Below, in pieces: positions 9,381-17,355 of a DNA stretch of 59,538 nt. The notes beneath the pieces are model-generated. The model searched no databases, was not told where the DNA came from, and saw only the letters and a list, made by a program, of their open reading frames with translations. The translations under genes and the position numbers were made by a program. Positions within the stretch are counted from its first letter, which is position 1. Each line of letters opens with the position of its first letter. The stretch comes from Pseudomonas sp. GM49 (GTDB lineage Bacteria > Pseudomonadota > Gammaproteobacteria > Pseudomonadales > Pseudomonadaceae), in contig NZ_AKJL01000091.1 of NCBI RefSeq assembly GCF_000282355.1, positions 1 to 59,538 on the forward strand. Reading direction: 5' to 3'.

Positions 9381-10451
9381 TCAGACGCCTTGCGCTGCGG
9401 GCAAAGTCGGGTAGTCGATGTACCCTTGCGCACCCGGTGCGTAGAACGAATTTTTATCCGGAACATTGAGCTCAGCGCCTGTGCGAAAACGCTCAGGCAG
9501 ATCCGGGTTGGCGAGGAATGCGCTGCCAAATACGGCAGCATCGGCGCGGCCGTCAGCGATCAGGGATTCGGCGGAGTGATGATCGAGTCCGCCACCGATC
9601 AAGTAGCTGCCGTCAAACAGTGGACGTAACAAGGCGTGGTAGTCGACATTGGCGCCGAACAGGGCGACATGTAGATAGGCGAGATTCAGCCCATGCAGGT
9701 GCTCGACCAGATAGGTGTAGGTTTCTTGCGGGTTGGCATCGACGATGTCGTTGAAATTCATTTCAGGCGAGATCTTGAGACCCACCCGGTCACCACCGAT
9801 TTCCGTCGCGATAGCGGACAGCACGTCCAATACAAAACGCACACGGTTTTCAACCGATCCACCGTACTCATCCGTGCGCTGATTGCTGCCAGTTGAGAGA
9901 AACTGTTCTGGCAGGTAGCCCGACGCGGCATGCAACTCGACACCGTCGAAGCCTGCTTCCATGGCCAGGCGCGCCGCTTGGCGATAGCCTTCAATGACCG
10001 CGGCAATCTCAACCACGCTCAGTGCATGGGGGGTAACAAAATCCTGAAGGCCCGTCGCGGTCCAGGTCTGGCCAGCGGGGTTGATCGCGGAAGGTGCCTG
10101 TGGCAGGGCGCCATTCGGCAGCAACGAAGGGTGCGAAATGCGCCCGCTGTGCATCAACTGCATGAAAATCCGTCCGCCACGAGCATGTACGGCCTCAGTG
10201 ACGTGCTTCCATGCAGCGACCTGCTCGGCGGTTTCGATACCAGGGGTACGGACATAACCCTTGCCCATTGCAGTGGGGAACACGCCTTCACTGATGATCA
10301 GGCCGGCACTGGCACGCTGTGCATAGTAAGTCGCAACCAGTTCGCTCGGCACACCGGCATCGTCGGCACGCGAACGCGTCATAGGGGCCATGACCATACG
10401 ATTGGAGAGGGTGTAGCGACTGACCTGGACTTGAGAAAAGAGAGAATTCAT
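9381..10451 (-). CDS. alkene reductase, old yellow enzyme family (NemA/XenB-like)
   Basis: A 356-residue FMN-dependent TIM barrel of the old yellow enzyme family. Diagnostic segments are the N-terminal MVMAPMTRSRA, LMHSGRISHP, the substrate-binding HAASGYLPEQFLS and the C-terminal FMN-phosphate region (ADAAVFGSAFLANPDLPERF). It should reduce activated alkenes, nitro compounds or quinones with NAD(P)H. ATG 10451 is chosen over 10484 because GAGGAG lies about 8 bases upstream and the protein then starts with the usual SLFSQVQV segment. It heads the operon with the second pirin and isochorismatase-like genes. Confidence 0.92.
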   Translation of the reverse strand: MNSLFSQVQVSRYTLSNRMVMAPMTRSRADDAGVPSELVATYYAQRASAGLIISEGVFPTAMGKGYVRTPGIETAEQVAAWKHVTEAVHARGGRIFMQLMHSGRISHPSLLPNGALPQAPSAINPAGQTWTATGLQDFVTPHALSVVEIAAVIEGYRQAARLAMEAGFDGVELHAASGYLPEQFLSTGSNQRTDEYGGSVENRVRFVLDVLSAIATEIGGDRVGLKISPEMNFNDIVDANPQETYTYLVEHLHGLNLAYLHVALFGANVDYHALLRPLFDGSYLIGGGLDHHSAESLIADGRADAAVFGSAFLANPDLPERFRTGAELNVPDKNSFYAPGAQGYIDYPTLPAAQGV

Positions 10452-10935
10452 TGTGGGGCTCCTCAGTAGTGATGGAGCCATCATTGATCAATCCTGACCC
10501 GGGATAAACTGGGCAAATTTGAAATGACTGATCCACTGATGGAGCAATATCTTTAGAGGACTCCGCGATTACGTTCAGACAAAATGAATTTGAGCATTCT
10601 GGCAAACTCGTCAGGTATCGACCGATTGGCGCTGGTCTCCGATGTCTCGAAAAGGAATTTGAGAAGGGGGGAGGGAGGACCATGTTCACAGATCCATTTA
10701 TGACCCAGACATTCATTGGCCGAAATTAACCGGTTCCGAACGTATGTCTTTGCCGATTGAGGTCTGCCACAAAGGGCTGAAAACCCTAAGCGGACATAGC
10801 CATTGACGCACTCGGAACCTGTAAGCAGACGCTCAAGCAGTAGCCCTTGAAATACTTGAACTAGCCTTCACATACAGGTAAACCACAGAAGCCATTGTCC
10901 AATGGCTGCCACAAACCGTCGATCAAGGAGGACGC
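10452..10935. other. intergenic region, divergent promoters (ene-reductase / CBASS)
   Basis: This 484-base gap separates the metabolic block from the defence island and must hold promoters for both directions. I see no credible gene in it; the open frame 10288-10716 on - mostly overlaps the reductase. It contains one + strand GGGNAGGG octamer (10668-10675). A strong ribosome-binding site AAGGAGG (10925-10931) fixes the start of the CD-NTase gene. Confidence 0.6.
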
Positions 10936-11949
10936 ATGCCATCAGTGCAAAAACAGTTCGAAGATTTTCACAGCGCCATCTGTTTCGACGAGGATGATGA
11001 GAAGGCGACCCTCCGCGAGAAGCGCGATACTATCGTTACCACACTGAGGGAGAAGCTAGGCGACGACGTGCCATCGTTCGTAAACTTCAATCAGGGCAGT
11101 TACTCCATGCACACCGGTGTAGTGCCGCTGGATGGCAACTTCGACATTGACGTTGGCCTCATCTTCGACTGCACAAAGGATGAATACCCCGACCCGGTGG
11201 TACTTAAGAAGTTGGTGCGCGATGCGGTGAACTCAAACTTTCGCACAGTGGTCATCCGTCGGCCGTGCGTGACCGTCAACTACATGAGCGGTGGTGATAT
11301 TGCATACCACGTCGACTTGGCCATCTACACCAAGGGCGTTGACGGCAAGCTCTACTTGGCCAAGGGCAAGGAGAATTCGGCCGAGGAGCACTCCATTTGG
11401 GAGATCTCCGACCCGAAGGAACTGACCAAACGAGTCTGCGGTGCGTTTGAGGACTCCGACAAGTTGGCCCAGTACCGCCGCTGCATCCGCTACCTTAAAC
11501 GCTGGCGGCAGGTTCAGTTCCAGGGCACCGGCGCACCGCTGAGCATTGCCCTCACTGTGGCTGCACTTCACTGGTTCAAACCAAACTTCGGGACGTCCGG
11601 CAAGCCGGTAGACCTGCTGGCAATGCTCGACTGGGTTAATACGATGCTGGACCAATTCACCTACGAACTCAGTCAGGACGATGGCCTGCACCTGCGTTTG
11701 AAGGTCACCATGCCGGTGGAGCCGTATTACGATCTTATGGCCACTCGAACCGCCGCGCAGATGAAAAAACTCAAAGAGAAACTCGAGTCGCTTCGCGACG
11801 CCCTGCAGAAGGCGTATGACGAGGACCTGCCCGAGGACGCCTGTGGATACCTGAAGAAGCAGTTCGGCGACGACTTCAAGGTGCCCACGAAGTCTGAGAC
11901 TGCCAAGGCGGTTTCGGCCGCCGTCATCAGCACCGGGAACTCCGCCTGA
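10936..11949 (+). CDS. CBASS CD-NTase (cGAS/DncV-like nucleotidyltransferase, probably CdnG type)
   Basis: A 337-residue nucleotidyltransferase of the cGAS/DncV-like family. It shows the GS motif (Gly54-Ser55 in FNQGSYSMHTG), paired catalytic aspartates Asp70 and Asp72 (NFDIDVGLIFD) and a third Asp127 (YHVDLAIY). On phage infection such enzymes make a cyclic oligonucleotide signal. The companion HNH-SAVED effector and Pseudomonas host resemble the described P. syringae CdnG/Cap5 pair, which uses 3',2'-cGAMP; that clade assignment is by context. The C-terminus ends Gly-Asn-Ser-Ala, the kind of tail Cap2 conjugates. It overlaps the cap2 start in a TGATG junction and has a strong Shine-Dalgarno. 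Confidence 0.93.
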   Translation: MPSVQKQFEDFHSAICFDEDDEKATLREKRDTIVTTLREKLGDDVPSFVNFNQGSYSMHTGVVPLDGNFDIDVGLIFDCTKDEYPDPVVLKKLVRDAVNSNFRTVVIRRPCVTVNYMSGGDIAYHVDLAIYTKGVDGKLYLAKGKENSAEEHSIWEISDPKELTKRVCGAFEDSDKLAQYRRCIRYLKRWRQVQFQGTGAPLSIALTVAALHWFKPNFGTSGKPVDLLAMLDWVNTMLDQFTYELSQDDGLHLRLKVTMPVEPYYDLMATRTAAQMKKLKEKLESLRDALQKAYDEDLPEDACGYLKKQFGDDFKVPTKSETAKAVSAAVISTGNSA

Positions 11950-13667
11950 TGTCGTCGGCCGCCCCCACAAAGGTCGATGCCGCATTTGAGGCTGTCAGGA
12001 CTGCTTGTGGCTTGCATGGCATCGAGGTTGATCGCCTAGACAACCCAGCACAGAATTACCTGGGAGTTGAGCTCAAAGGCGCAATGCGCACTTGGCCTGT
12101 GTACGTCGATTGCGACGAGGCACAGTTGCGCTTGCCAAAGGTTTGGACTCTTCCCCCGGAGGAGCCGCTCGCACATGTTAGCTACACCGGCGTGGTGTGC
12201 ATCGACGACGGACAGGGACTGTCGCTCGACCCTGGCCGTCACGCCGACATCGTGGCGTACACAGTCCTCAAAGCATATGAATTGCTCGAGAACTCAGCAG
12301 AGGATGCAACCACTGGCCACGCTGAGTTCTTCAACGAGCTTGAGGGGTACTGGCTGCACCTACCGGACTCACTGCGCTCTCGCGCCTACTTCGAGGTCGA
12401 CGGCAACTCGCGTATGGTCAAGGGATTCGTGAATTCGAAACTTGGTAAGTCGAAGTGGTATTTCACGGAGCGAGACGCCGAGTTGCCTTGGGAGGTCCGT
12501 AGTAACAAGCTCGCGGGGCAACGGGTCTTGTACGTTCACTTAGACGCGCTGGCGTTGCCGCCCACACTGCCGGACATGCTGACAACAGCGTTCATCGAGG
12601 GTGTTCACCAGCGTCTGTCATTTGACCAGCTAAAGCTTTGGGGCGAATTGTTCGGCCCATCTAAGAACTCGCCCAAGCAGCTGGCCCTGCTGGTGTCGGT
12701 ACCTCGACAAGCCGGCGGTCGGTCGCTGGTCGGTATTGCCTTTGGTGCGCACCGCGGGGTAGTTGACAAGAAGTCACCGGTCTCGCCGCTAACCATGCGC
12801 CGACATACTCCTAACTATATGCGGGAGCGTGGCGGCGCGTCTCTGGACTTACTCGGGAAGCATGTGGTCGTACTAGGGGCAGGTGCTATCGGCTGTGTTG
12901 TAGTCGATACTTTGGCGGCAGCGGGAGTGGGGAAAATCACGGTGGTAGACCACGATGAGTATTCGGAGGACAACGTCTTTCGGCACCTTCTGGAGCCCCT
13001 GTACATCGACATTGGCAAGCCAGCGGGCCTACAACTAGCGCTGGAGCGGCGTTACCCGGGATTAAAGATAACTCCAGTCTGCACTACAGCCCAAAACTGG
13101 CACAAAACTGCCAACATCAGCAAATATGACGGTATCGTTCTCGCGTTTGGCGCACCGTCAATCGAGCGATCATTCTCGCGGGTACTCAAAGACAAGCGGG
13201 TTGACTTGCCTATCGTCTTTACCTGGCTGGAGGCCCTGGACTTGGGTGGGCACTCGGTGCTGATGTGGACTAAAGGTGAGGGTTGCCTCGACTGCGCCTA
13301 TCGCGACGATGAGGGCCAACCATCCTTGGCGTCGCGAACGTCCTTTCTGGAGCCAAACCAGCCTGTCACCCGCAATCTCACGGGTTGTGCTGGTGCATTT
13401 GTCCCGTTTGGCCCAATACAGGCCAGACGCACGGGTTTGCTGGCAGCTGAGCATATTCTTTCGGCGATGACGGCGGTAGCAGTTGGCAAGCAGGAGCGAG
13501 ATCCCTCCTATCACTTCTGGGTAGGAGAAGGCCGGGCAGCTGCCCAGCATGGTCTACGCACAACGCCTTGGTTCCAGAGTGCAAGAACAACACTCCCCGA
13601 AGATGCGACGAGGAAGATTTTCGGTCGCGCGTGCCGCCACTGTCGTGCGCCTGAGGAGATGGCATGA
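11949..13667 (+). CDS. cap2: CBASS Cap2, E2-E1 ubiquitin-transfer-like fusion
   Basis: A 572-residue protein with an N-terminal E2-like domain (about 1-130; catalytic Cys84 in YTGVVCIDDGQG). A C-terminal ThiF/E1-like domain (about 300-572) has nucleotide motif LGAGAIG (309-315), the likely E1 cysteine Cys480 in NLTGCAGAFVPFG, and CxxC pairs at 446/449 and 562/565 that probably bind zinc. Cap2 conjugates the CD-NTase C-terminus to target proteins and primes it for signalling. It overlaps the CD-NTase gene upstream and cap3 downstream (ATGA), so translation is coupled. The domain order and overlaps are typical of type II CBASS. Confidence 0.94.
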   Translation: MSSAAPTKVDAAFEAVRTACGLHGIEVDRLDNPAQNYLGVELKGAMRTWPVYVDCDEAQLRLPKVWTLPPEEPLAHVSYTGVVCIDDGQGLSLDPGRHADIVAYTVLKAYELLENSAEDATTGHAEFFNELEGYWLHLPDSLRSRAYFEVDGNSRMVKGFVNSKLGKSKWYFTERDAELPWEVRSNKLAGQRVLYVHLDALALPPTLPDMLTTAFIEGVHQRLSFDQLKLWGELFGPSKNSPKQLALLVSVPRQAGGRSLVGIAFGAHRGVVDKKSPVSPLTMRRHTPNYMRERGGASLDLLGKHVVVLGAGAIGCVVVDTLAAAGVGKITVVDHDEYSEDNVFRHLLEPLYIDIGKPAGLQLALERRYPGLKITPVCTTAQNWHKTANISKYDGIVLAFGAPSIERSFSRVLKDKRVDLPIVFTWLEALDLGGHSVLMWTKGEGCLDCAYRDDEGQPSLASRTSFLEPNQPVTRNLTGCAGAFVPFGPIQARRTGLLAAEHILSAMTAVAVGKQERDPSYHFWVGEGRAAAQHGLRTTPWFQSARTTLPEDATRKIFGRACRHCRAPEEMA

Positions 13668-14170
13668 GGCTGGTTTATCGTGTCACGCCGACCCAGCGGC
13701 TCATCATTGTCGAACACGCTTGGCAGCAGATGCAAGCGTTCGCGCAGCGACGCTGCTGGCACCGCGAGGCCGGAGGAGTACTACTAGGTCGCCACCTACT
13801 GGATTCACACGATGTGGTCGTCGACGAAGTGTCCACTCCCCAGAGCAGCGACCGCCGCAGCAGGTTCAGTTTCTTTCGATCGTCCTCACACGAGCACATC
13901 GCGCGCCAGCGCTGGCTAGAGCAGGGGCACACTTCGGCCTACCTCGGGCTGTGGCACACGCACCCTGAACTCGACCCGACACCCAGTAGTATTGATCGAA
14001 GAGACTGGGAGCAGGCTGTGTCCGGGGACACGTTTGAAGGCGATCACCTGTTTTTTCCCATCATCGGCACGCGAAGCATCCGCATTTGGACACTGAGCCG
14101 CCGGGGCACGTTTCGAGAGTTGAAAATGGAGAAGAAGATTGGCAACGAAGAAAACCATGCCACAGGATAA
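13664..14170 (+). CDS. cap3: CBASS Cap3, JAB/JAMM isopeptidase
   Basis: A 168-residue MPN/JAB-domain metalloprotease. The zinc motif is complete: Glu35 in HREAGGVLLG, and His98-x-His100-x7-Ser108-x2-Asp111 in the segment LWHTHPELDPTPSSIDRRD. Cap3 cleaves the Cap2-made isopeptide bond and limits CD-NTase priming. The gene begins inside the cap2 stop (ATGA) and its end overlaps the cap5 start by about 30 bases, so the four genes form one translationally coupled operon. Every catalytic residue is present and nothing looks degraded. Confidence 0.93.
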   Translation: MRLVYRVTPTQRLIIVEHAWQQMQAFAQRRCWHREAGGVLLGRHLLDSHDVVVDEVSTPQSSDRRSRFSFFRSSSHEHIARQRWLEQGHTSAYLGLWHTHPELDPTPSSIDRRDWEQAVSGDTFEGDHLFFPIIGTRSIRIWTLSRRGTFRELKMEKKIGNEENHATG

Positions 14171-15320
14171 GGCGACGTTAAAAATACCTGCTCAGACGAA
14201 AGAAACTCGAAGCCAGGACCGAGCTCGCATCCCCGTCGATGTACGGCGTGACCTGTGGGTGGCGGCTGCGGGTCGCTGCGAATTCCGTGGCTGCTGCAAG
14301 CCCGTGGGGCGCGACTTTTTGACCAAAGAAAGAGCCTTCACAGGCGAGCATGCGCACATCATTGCAGATAGTCCTGGAGGCGCACGGGGCGAGAAGGGCG
14401 AGTCGGAGCGCTTAGCCAAAGACGTCAGCAACCTGATGCTGGCCTGCTTTGACTGCCACGGGCGTATCGACCGGCATGGCAGGAACAACAAGTTCACCAC
14501 ACCGCAGCTCCAAGCCATGAAACGTGAGCATGAGGCCCGTATCGAGCGCATTTACTCCGCCACGGGCGTGATGGAGAGTTTGCCGCTGCTGGTGACGTTC
14601 CCAATTGGGCAGCATGTGACCAACATCGACGTGGACCAGATTCACTTCGCGATGCTGGAGAACAGCAACTATAAGCTGTTCCCCCAGGGTAGCCACATCC
14701 ACATCAACCGCAGCGACTTCGACTTCCAAGACAACGACCCGGACTTCTGGCCTCGTGCAGAGAAGGCGCTTACCACGCACTATGACCGACTCATCCAGCC
14801 CGCCCTCGTCGACCGTAACGGTAATGCGCACTTAACCATTGCCGGATTTGCGCCGATACCGATGCTGATGAAAATCGGCGCGCTGATTGGCGACAAGACC
14901 CGTGCTAACGTCATGGACCTGCCCAACGACGGTTGGCTATGGGACAAGCGCGACACGTGCCCTGAGCCCAGCTACATCTATGACGTGCCCAAAGTGCTAC
15001 CGCGCGAGGTGTCGGTGGTTGTTAGCATTTCGGGTAAGGTCGCATTTCCTGTCGATCGTGAGGTTGTCGAGTTCCGTGCCGAACTGCCAAACCGTGGCAT
15101 CATCCGCAAGGAAGAGCACCTACTGAGCTTCCGTCGAGAATTCGATGGCTTCCTTCAGCGACTAACAGGAGCGGGGGCTCGTATAGTGCACATCTACCCC
15201 GCGACACCTTTATCGGCGAGCATCGAGATTGGTCGTATGTTGCTACCTAAGACTTTCGAGGAGATTCATGTGTGGGAATGGCAGGCGCCTGAATGGAAGC
15301 GAGCATTGCAGTTAAAGTGA
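14139..15320 (+). CDS. cap5: CBASS effector Cap5, HNH endonuclease-SAVED
   Basis: A 393-residue effector. The N-terminal HNH nuclease (about 30-130) has CEFRGCC, His73 in GEHAHIIA, Asn98 in SNLML and His107 in FDCHGRID; the rest (about 150-393) is a SAVED cyclic-oligonucleotide sensor. Ligand binding should oligomerise it and trigger indiscriminate dsDNA cleavage, killing the infected cell. The start may be TTG 14139 (GGAG seven bases upstream, inside cap3) or ATG 14157; I list the former. It is last in the operon and encodes the only obvious effector. Confidence 0.92.
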   Translation: MATKKTMPQDKATLKIPAQTKETRSQDRARIPVDVRRDLWVAAAGRCEFRGCCKPVGRDFLTKERAFTGEHAHIIADSPGGARGEKGESERLAKDVSNLMLACFDCHGRIDRHGRNNKFTTPQLQAMKREHEARIERIYSATGVMESLPLLVTFPIGQHVTNIDVDQIHFAMLENSNYKLFPQGSHIHINRSDFDFQDNDPDFWPRAEKALTTHYDRLIQPALVDRNGNAHLTIAGFAPIPMLMKIGALIGDKTRANVMDLPNDGWLWDKRDTCPEPSYIYDVPKVLPREVSVVVSISGKVAFPVDREVVEFRAELPNRGIIRKEEHLLSFRREFDGFLQRLTGAGARIVHIYPATPLSASIEIGRMLLPKTFEEIHVWEWQAPEWKRALQLK

Positions 15321-15415
15321 TATGACTGCTATTCGGTGATTTCAGTGAGGTGGTGAGGGGAGGGAGAGAGCTCTAGGAAGTGGTGTTACGAGATAGGGCC
15401 CGAAGTACTCGACTT

Positions 15416-15445
15416 AACTCAACTAAATAGCCGTTTAGTTGAGTT
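15416..15445. repeat. inverted repeat downstream of CBASS operon
   Basis: Perfect 12-base arms AACTCAACTAAA (15416-15427) and TTTAGTTGAGTT (15434-15445) around a 6-base loop TAGCCG, 96 bases past the cap5 stop. It is not followed by a T-run, so it is a poor intrinsic terminator; it could still end the CBASS transcript or bind a protein. Confidence 0.6.
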
Positions 15446-15601
15446 GGCTACTGACTCCATGTAGAGGTCGTTACGCTACTAATCTAGCAGGCTGCCAAAA
15501 ATTGGAAGTTATAGCTGACAGAGCGGTGCGAGTGATAGTAAGGGTAAATATTCCAATCGGCAAACCCCAGAGCTCGAACAGCATTACGAAGCTTTGAAGT
15601 C

Positions 15602-15634
15602 CCAGGCGTGCCAGGCGTGCCAGGCGTGCCAGGC
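15602..15634. repeat. 9-base tandem repeat CCAGGCGTG, 3.7 copies
   Basis: The unit CCAGGCGTG occurs at 15602, 15611 and 15620, followed by a partial CCAGGC at 15629. There are no spacers and no flanking coding sequence; it looks like a replication-slippage microsatellite. Confidence 0.85.
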
Positions 15635-15680
15635 AAATCAAGGCTAACACGCAGGTTCAGTATTACGCTGTAAACTGTTT

Positions 15681-15717
15681 TTTTGACTTGTTAACCACCG
15701 TGGTTAACAAGTCAAAA
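15681..15717. repeat. 37-bp perfect palindrome with a third half-site
   Basis: Arms TTTTGACTTGTTAACCAC (15681-15698) and GTGGTTAACAAGTCAAAA (15700-15717) are perfect inverted copies with a single central base. A further partial copy, GTGGTTAACAA, follows at 15720-15730. Such a long, nearly spacer-free palindrome may be an operator, a recombinase site or a cruciform. No T-run suits a terminator reading. Confidence 0.8.
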
Positions 15718-16442
15718 TTGTGGTTAACAACAGTATCGGACGAGCATTTTACAGAGCTTTTCAGCTAACCAGATTTTGGCGGGTTTCCAAGGGTATTAGG
15801 TGGCTGTCGAGCTCAACAGCCTTCAAACGCAACGTGTGCATCGCCAAACCGTCAGCGTCTGCATGCACAAAGCAATGGGCGTTTGTTTTTCCGAGTGTGG
15901 CAGCCTTGAAATCTACACACCAACTCCACGCTGAATGCTTCAGATTTCACGCAGCGACGCGTTTGCAGGTGGACCTGTGACGTAAGCAAAGCCGTAAACG
16001 AACAAGCGCTCCCCAAAAAGACACCTTAAATCAAACGAATAGGCGATTTCGCATGCGGTGTGCGATCACGCCAATCGAAGGCAAAGTTTTTGAATTCGCT
16101 GTGCATGACGTAAAATCATGCATTACAACGCCGGAATAGGCCGCGCCAGAGCCTGTAGCGCTTAGATGTGTACCGATCAGGTGCTCCGCGAGTAAAACCG
16201 TGAACGAGAGGCGAAAGGCTAGATTCACGCGATTACATCCCGTTTTTTCACACATTTACTTCTGAGAACTAGCGGGACGCATATTTAAGCGAGTAGACGT
16301 CGATGCTGGCTTGATCTCCAGCGCAAGTGTTTTTGCGTAACTGTCTGATTTTTTGGCTTTCCTCATATTTAGCTGTTTTTTCGCATATTTCAGAAATCTC
16401 GACAAAATCTGTCCTGTCACTGCCCGCAAGAAGCTATAGCAA

Positions 16443-16470
16443 GGTTCGCATAATGTATATTATGTTAAAT
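16443..16470 (+). other. dif: dif site, XerC/XerD chromosome dimer resolution site
   Basis: A 28-base site with XerC arm GGTTCGCATAA, central TGTATA and XerD arm TTATGTTAAAT. From memory, the E. coli dif differs at a single base in the XerC arm and the P. aeruginosa site begins GATTCGCATAA, so this is almost certainly a functional gammaproteobacterial dif. XerC/XerD bind the arms and, activated by FtsK at the septum, resolve chromosome dimers. FtsK-orienting GGGNAGGG octamers that I found by eye change strand around this point, which supports this being the genuine terminus. Confidence 0.9.
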
Positions 16471-16664
16471 CGTGTATTGAGGCAGCCCCCACAATGTGTC
16501 AGGATTTTTTATAGATTGGACGGAGTTTTTTAAATACGGACTGAGGCAATAGTACGCCGAAGGAAATTTTTAGATAAAACTGGAAGGAAACGGTTGTTAA
16601 CCTGCTTCTGAGCGCTATCTATCAATTACTTCGCCCCCCCATACGGACTTCTATCTTGCTGCCG

Positions 16665-16705
16665 CCGTATCAGGAAATTATTTCGAAAGTGCCTCCGTAT
16701 CAGGA
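16665..16705. repeat. direct repeats CCGTATCAGGA
   Basis: Two copies of CCGTATCAGGA (16665-16675, 16695-16705) 30 bases apart, with the inverse ATACGG at 16641 and CCGTAT again at 16846. They precede the HTH/ParS-like gene and could be its operator or a recombinase accessory site. No function is assigned. Confidence 0.45.
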
Positions 16706-16916
16706 TGTTCCTTCTCAGATGCCGCGCAATCCGCCGTTTACTTCTGAAAACAATGAAACTATTGCTCTGATGCTCAGCAAAAGTACTGAGAAAAAATACT
16801 GCACACTCCCAATCAGAGCCGTTCCTGGAATCACCTTTTCCGTATACGCATGCATCTGGTGTTGACTGCCCTATGTCCAATGGCGGATCGTGTTTTTTTG
16901 CTCAATGGATCCTACT

Positions 16917-17336
16917 ATGGTTGCGCATCGGGATACCGCCTTTCGGGAGCAGCAAATGCTCGAGCTCGCGAAGAAAGCCATCCTCGATAGTGGTGACTTT
17001 CTCTCTCTGGACCAAACTGCTCAGCGACTTGGCCTGCCCCCTACGACTCTGGATGAATGGGAAGCTGAGGGACAGATTTTTTCAATTGAGCACGCCGGCT
17101 GCTCATTGTTTCCAAAGTATGCCTTCCAGGACGCTGCTGGGCACGGGCCGGTACCTGATCTGAAGGTGATACTCGATGTATTGAGACCGAAAAAAGATGG
17201 ATGGGGAATCGCATTTTGGTTTGCCTCTAGCAGCGGGTTCCTCGGCAATCATCGACCTCAGGAGATGCTTTGTTCCGATGCCGATAAGGTCTTTCTCGCG
17301 GCCACAGATGAGGTGTCAGGTATTACCCACGGATAG
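16917..17336 (+). CDS. HTH protein with C-terminal MbcA/ParS/Xre toxin-binding-like domain
   Basis: About 139 residues. The N-terminal part contains a helix-turn-helix-like segment (LSLDQTAQRLGLPPTTLDEW). The C-terminal part (WGIAFWFASSSGFLGNHRPQEML and following) resembles the MbcA/ParS/Xre antitoxin (DUF2384) domain, though no RES or other toxin gene is adjacent. The start is uncertain: GTG 16890, ATG 16905, ATG 16917 or ATG 16956 (best GGGAG) are possible. It lies 19 bases upstream of the tyrosine recombinase gene, so it may be an excisionase-like or regulatory partner of it rather than an antitoxin. Domain assignment is tentative. Confidence 0.6.
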   Translation: MVAHRDTAFREQQMLELAKKAILDSGDFLSLDQTAQRLGLPPTTLDEWEAEGQIFSIEHAGCSLFPKYAFQDAAGHGPVPDLKVILDVLRPKKDGWGIAFWFASSSGFLGNHRPQEMLCSDADKVFLAATDEVSGITHG

Positions 17337-17355
17337 ACAAGAGGGTTAAACACAG

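Larger units (their letters stand above)
15321..16916. other. 1.6-kb AT-rich noncoding region around the chromosome terminus site
   Basis: No open frame here looks like a real protein; 15720-15980, 16031-16255 and 16656-16865 have no family resemblance or convincing start. The region holds a + strand GGGNAGGG octamer (15357-15364), a 12-base-arm inverted repeat (15416-15445), a 9-base tandem repeat (15602-15634), a 37-bp palindrome (15681-15717), dif (16443-16470) and a pair of direct repeats (16665, 16695). Base composition falls visibly toward AT compared with the CBASS genes. Confidence 0.6.

Noticed and set aside
10288..10716. 142-residue frame on - considered as a divergent regulator
   Set aside because: It overlaps the well-supported ene-reductase start and shows no HTH or other domain.
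15602..15634. Short tandem repeat considered as a CRISPR
   Set aside because: The unit is 9 bases with no spacers and no cas genes in the window.
15720..15980. 86-residue frame after the palindrome considered as a small gene
   Set aside because: No ribosome site, no recognisable domain, and it begins inside the repeat cluster.
16656..16865. 69-residue frame with repeated PPYQ motif considered as a small protein
   Set aside because: The repeat arises from the DNA direct repeats, and there is no ribosome-binding site.
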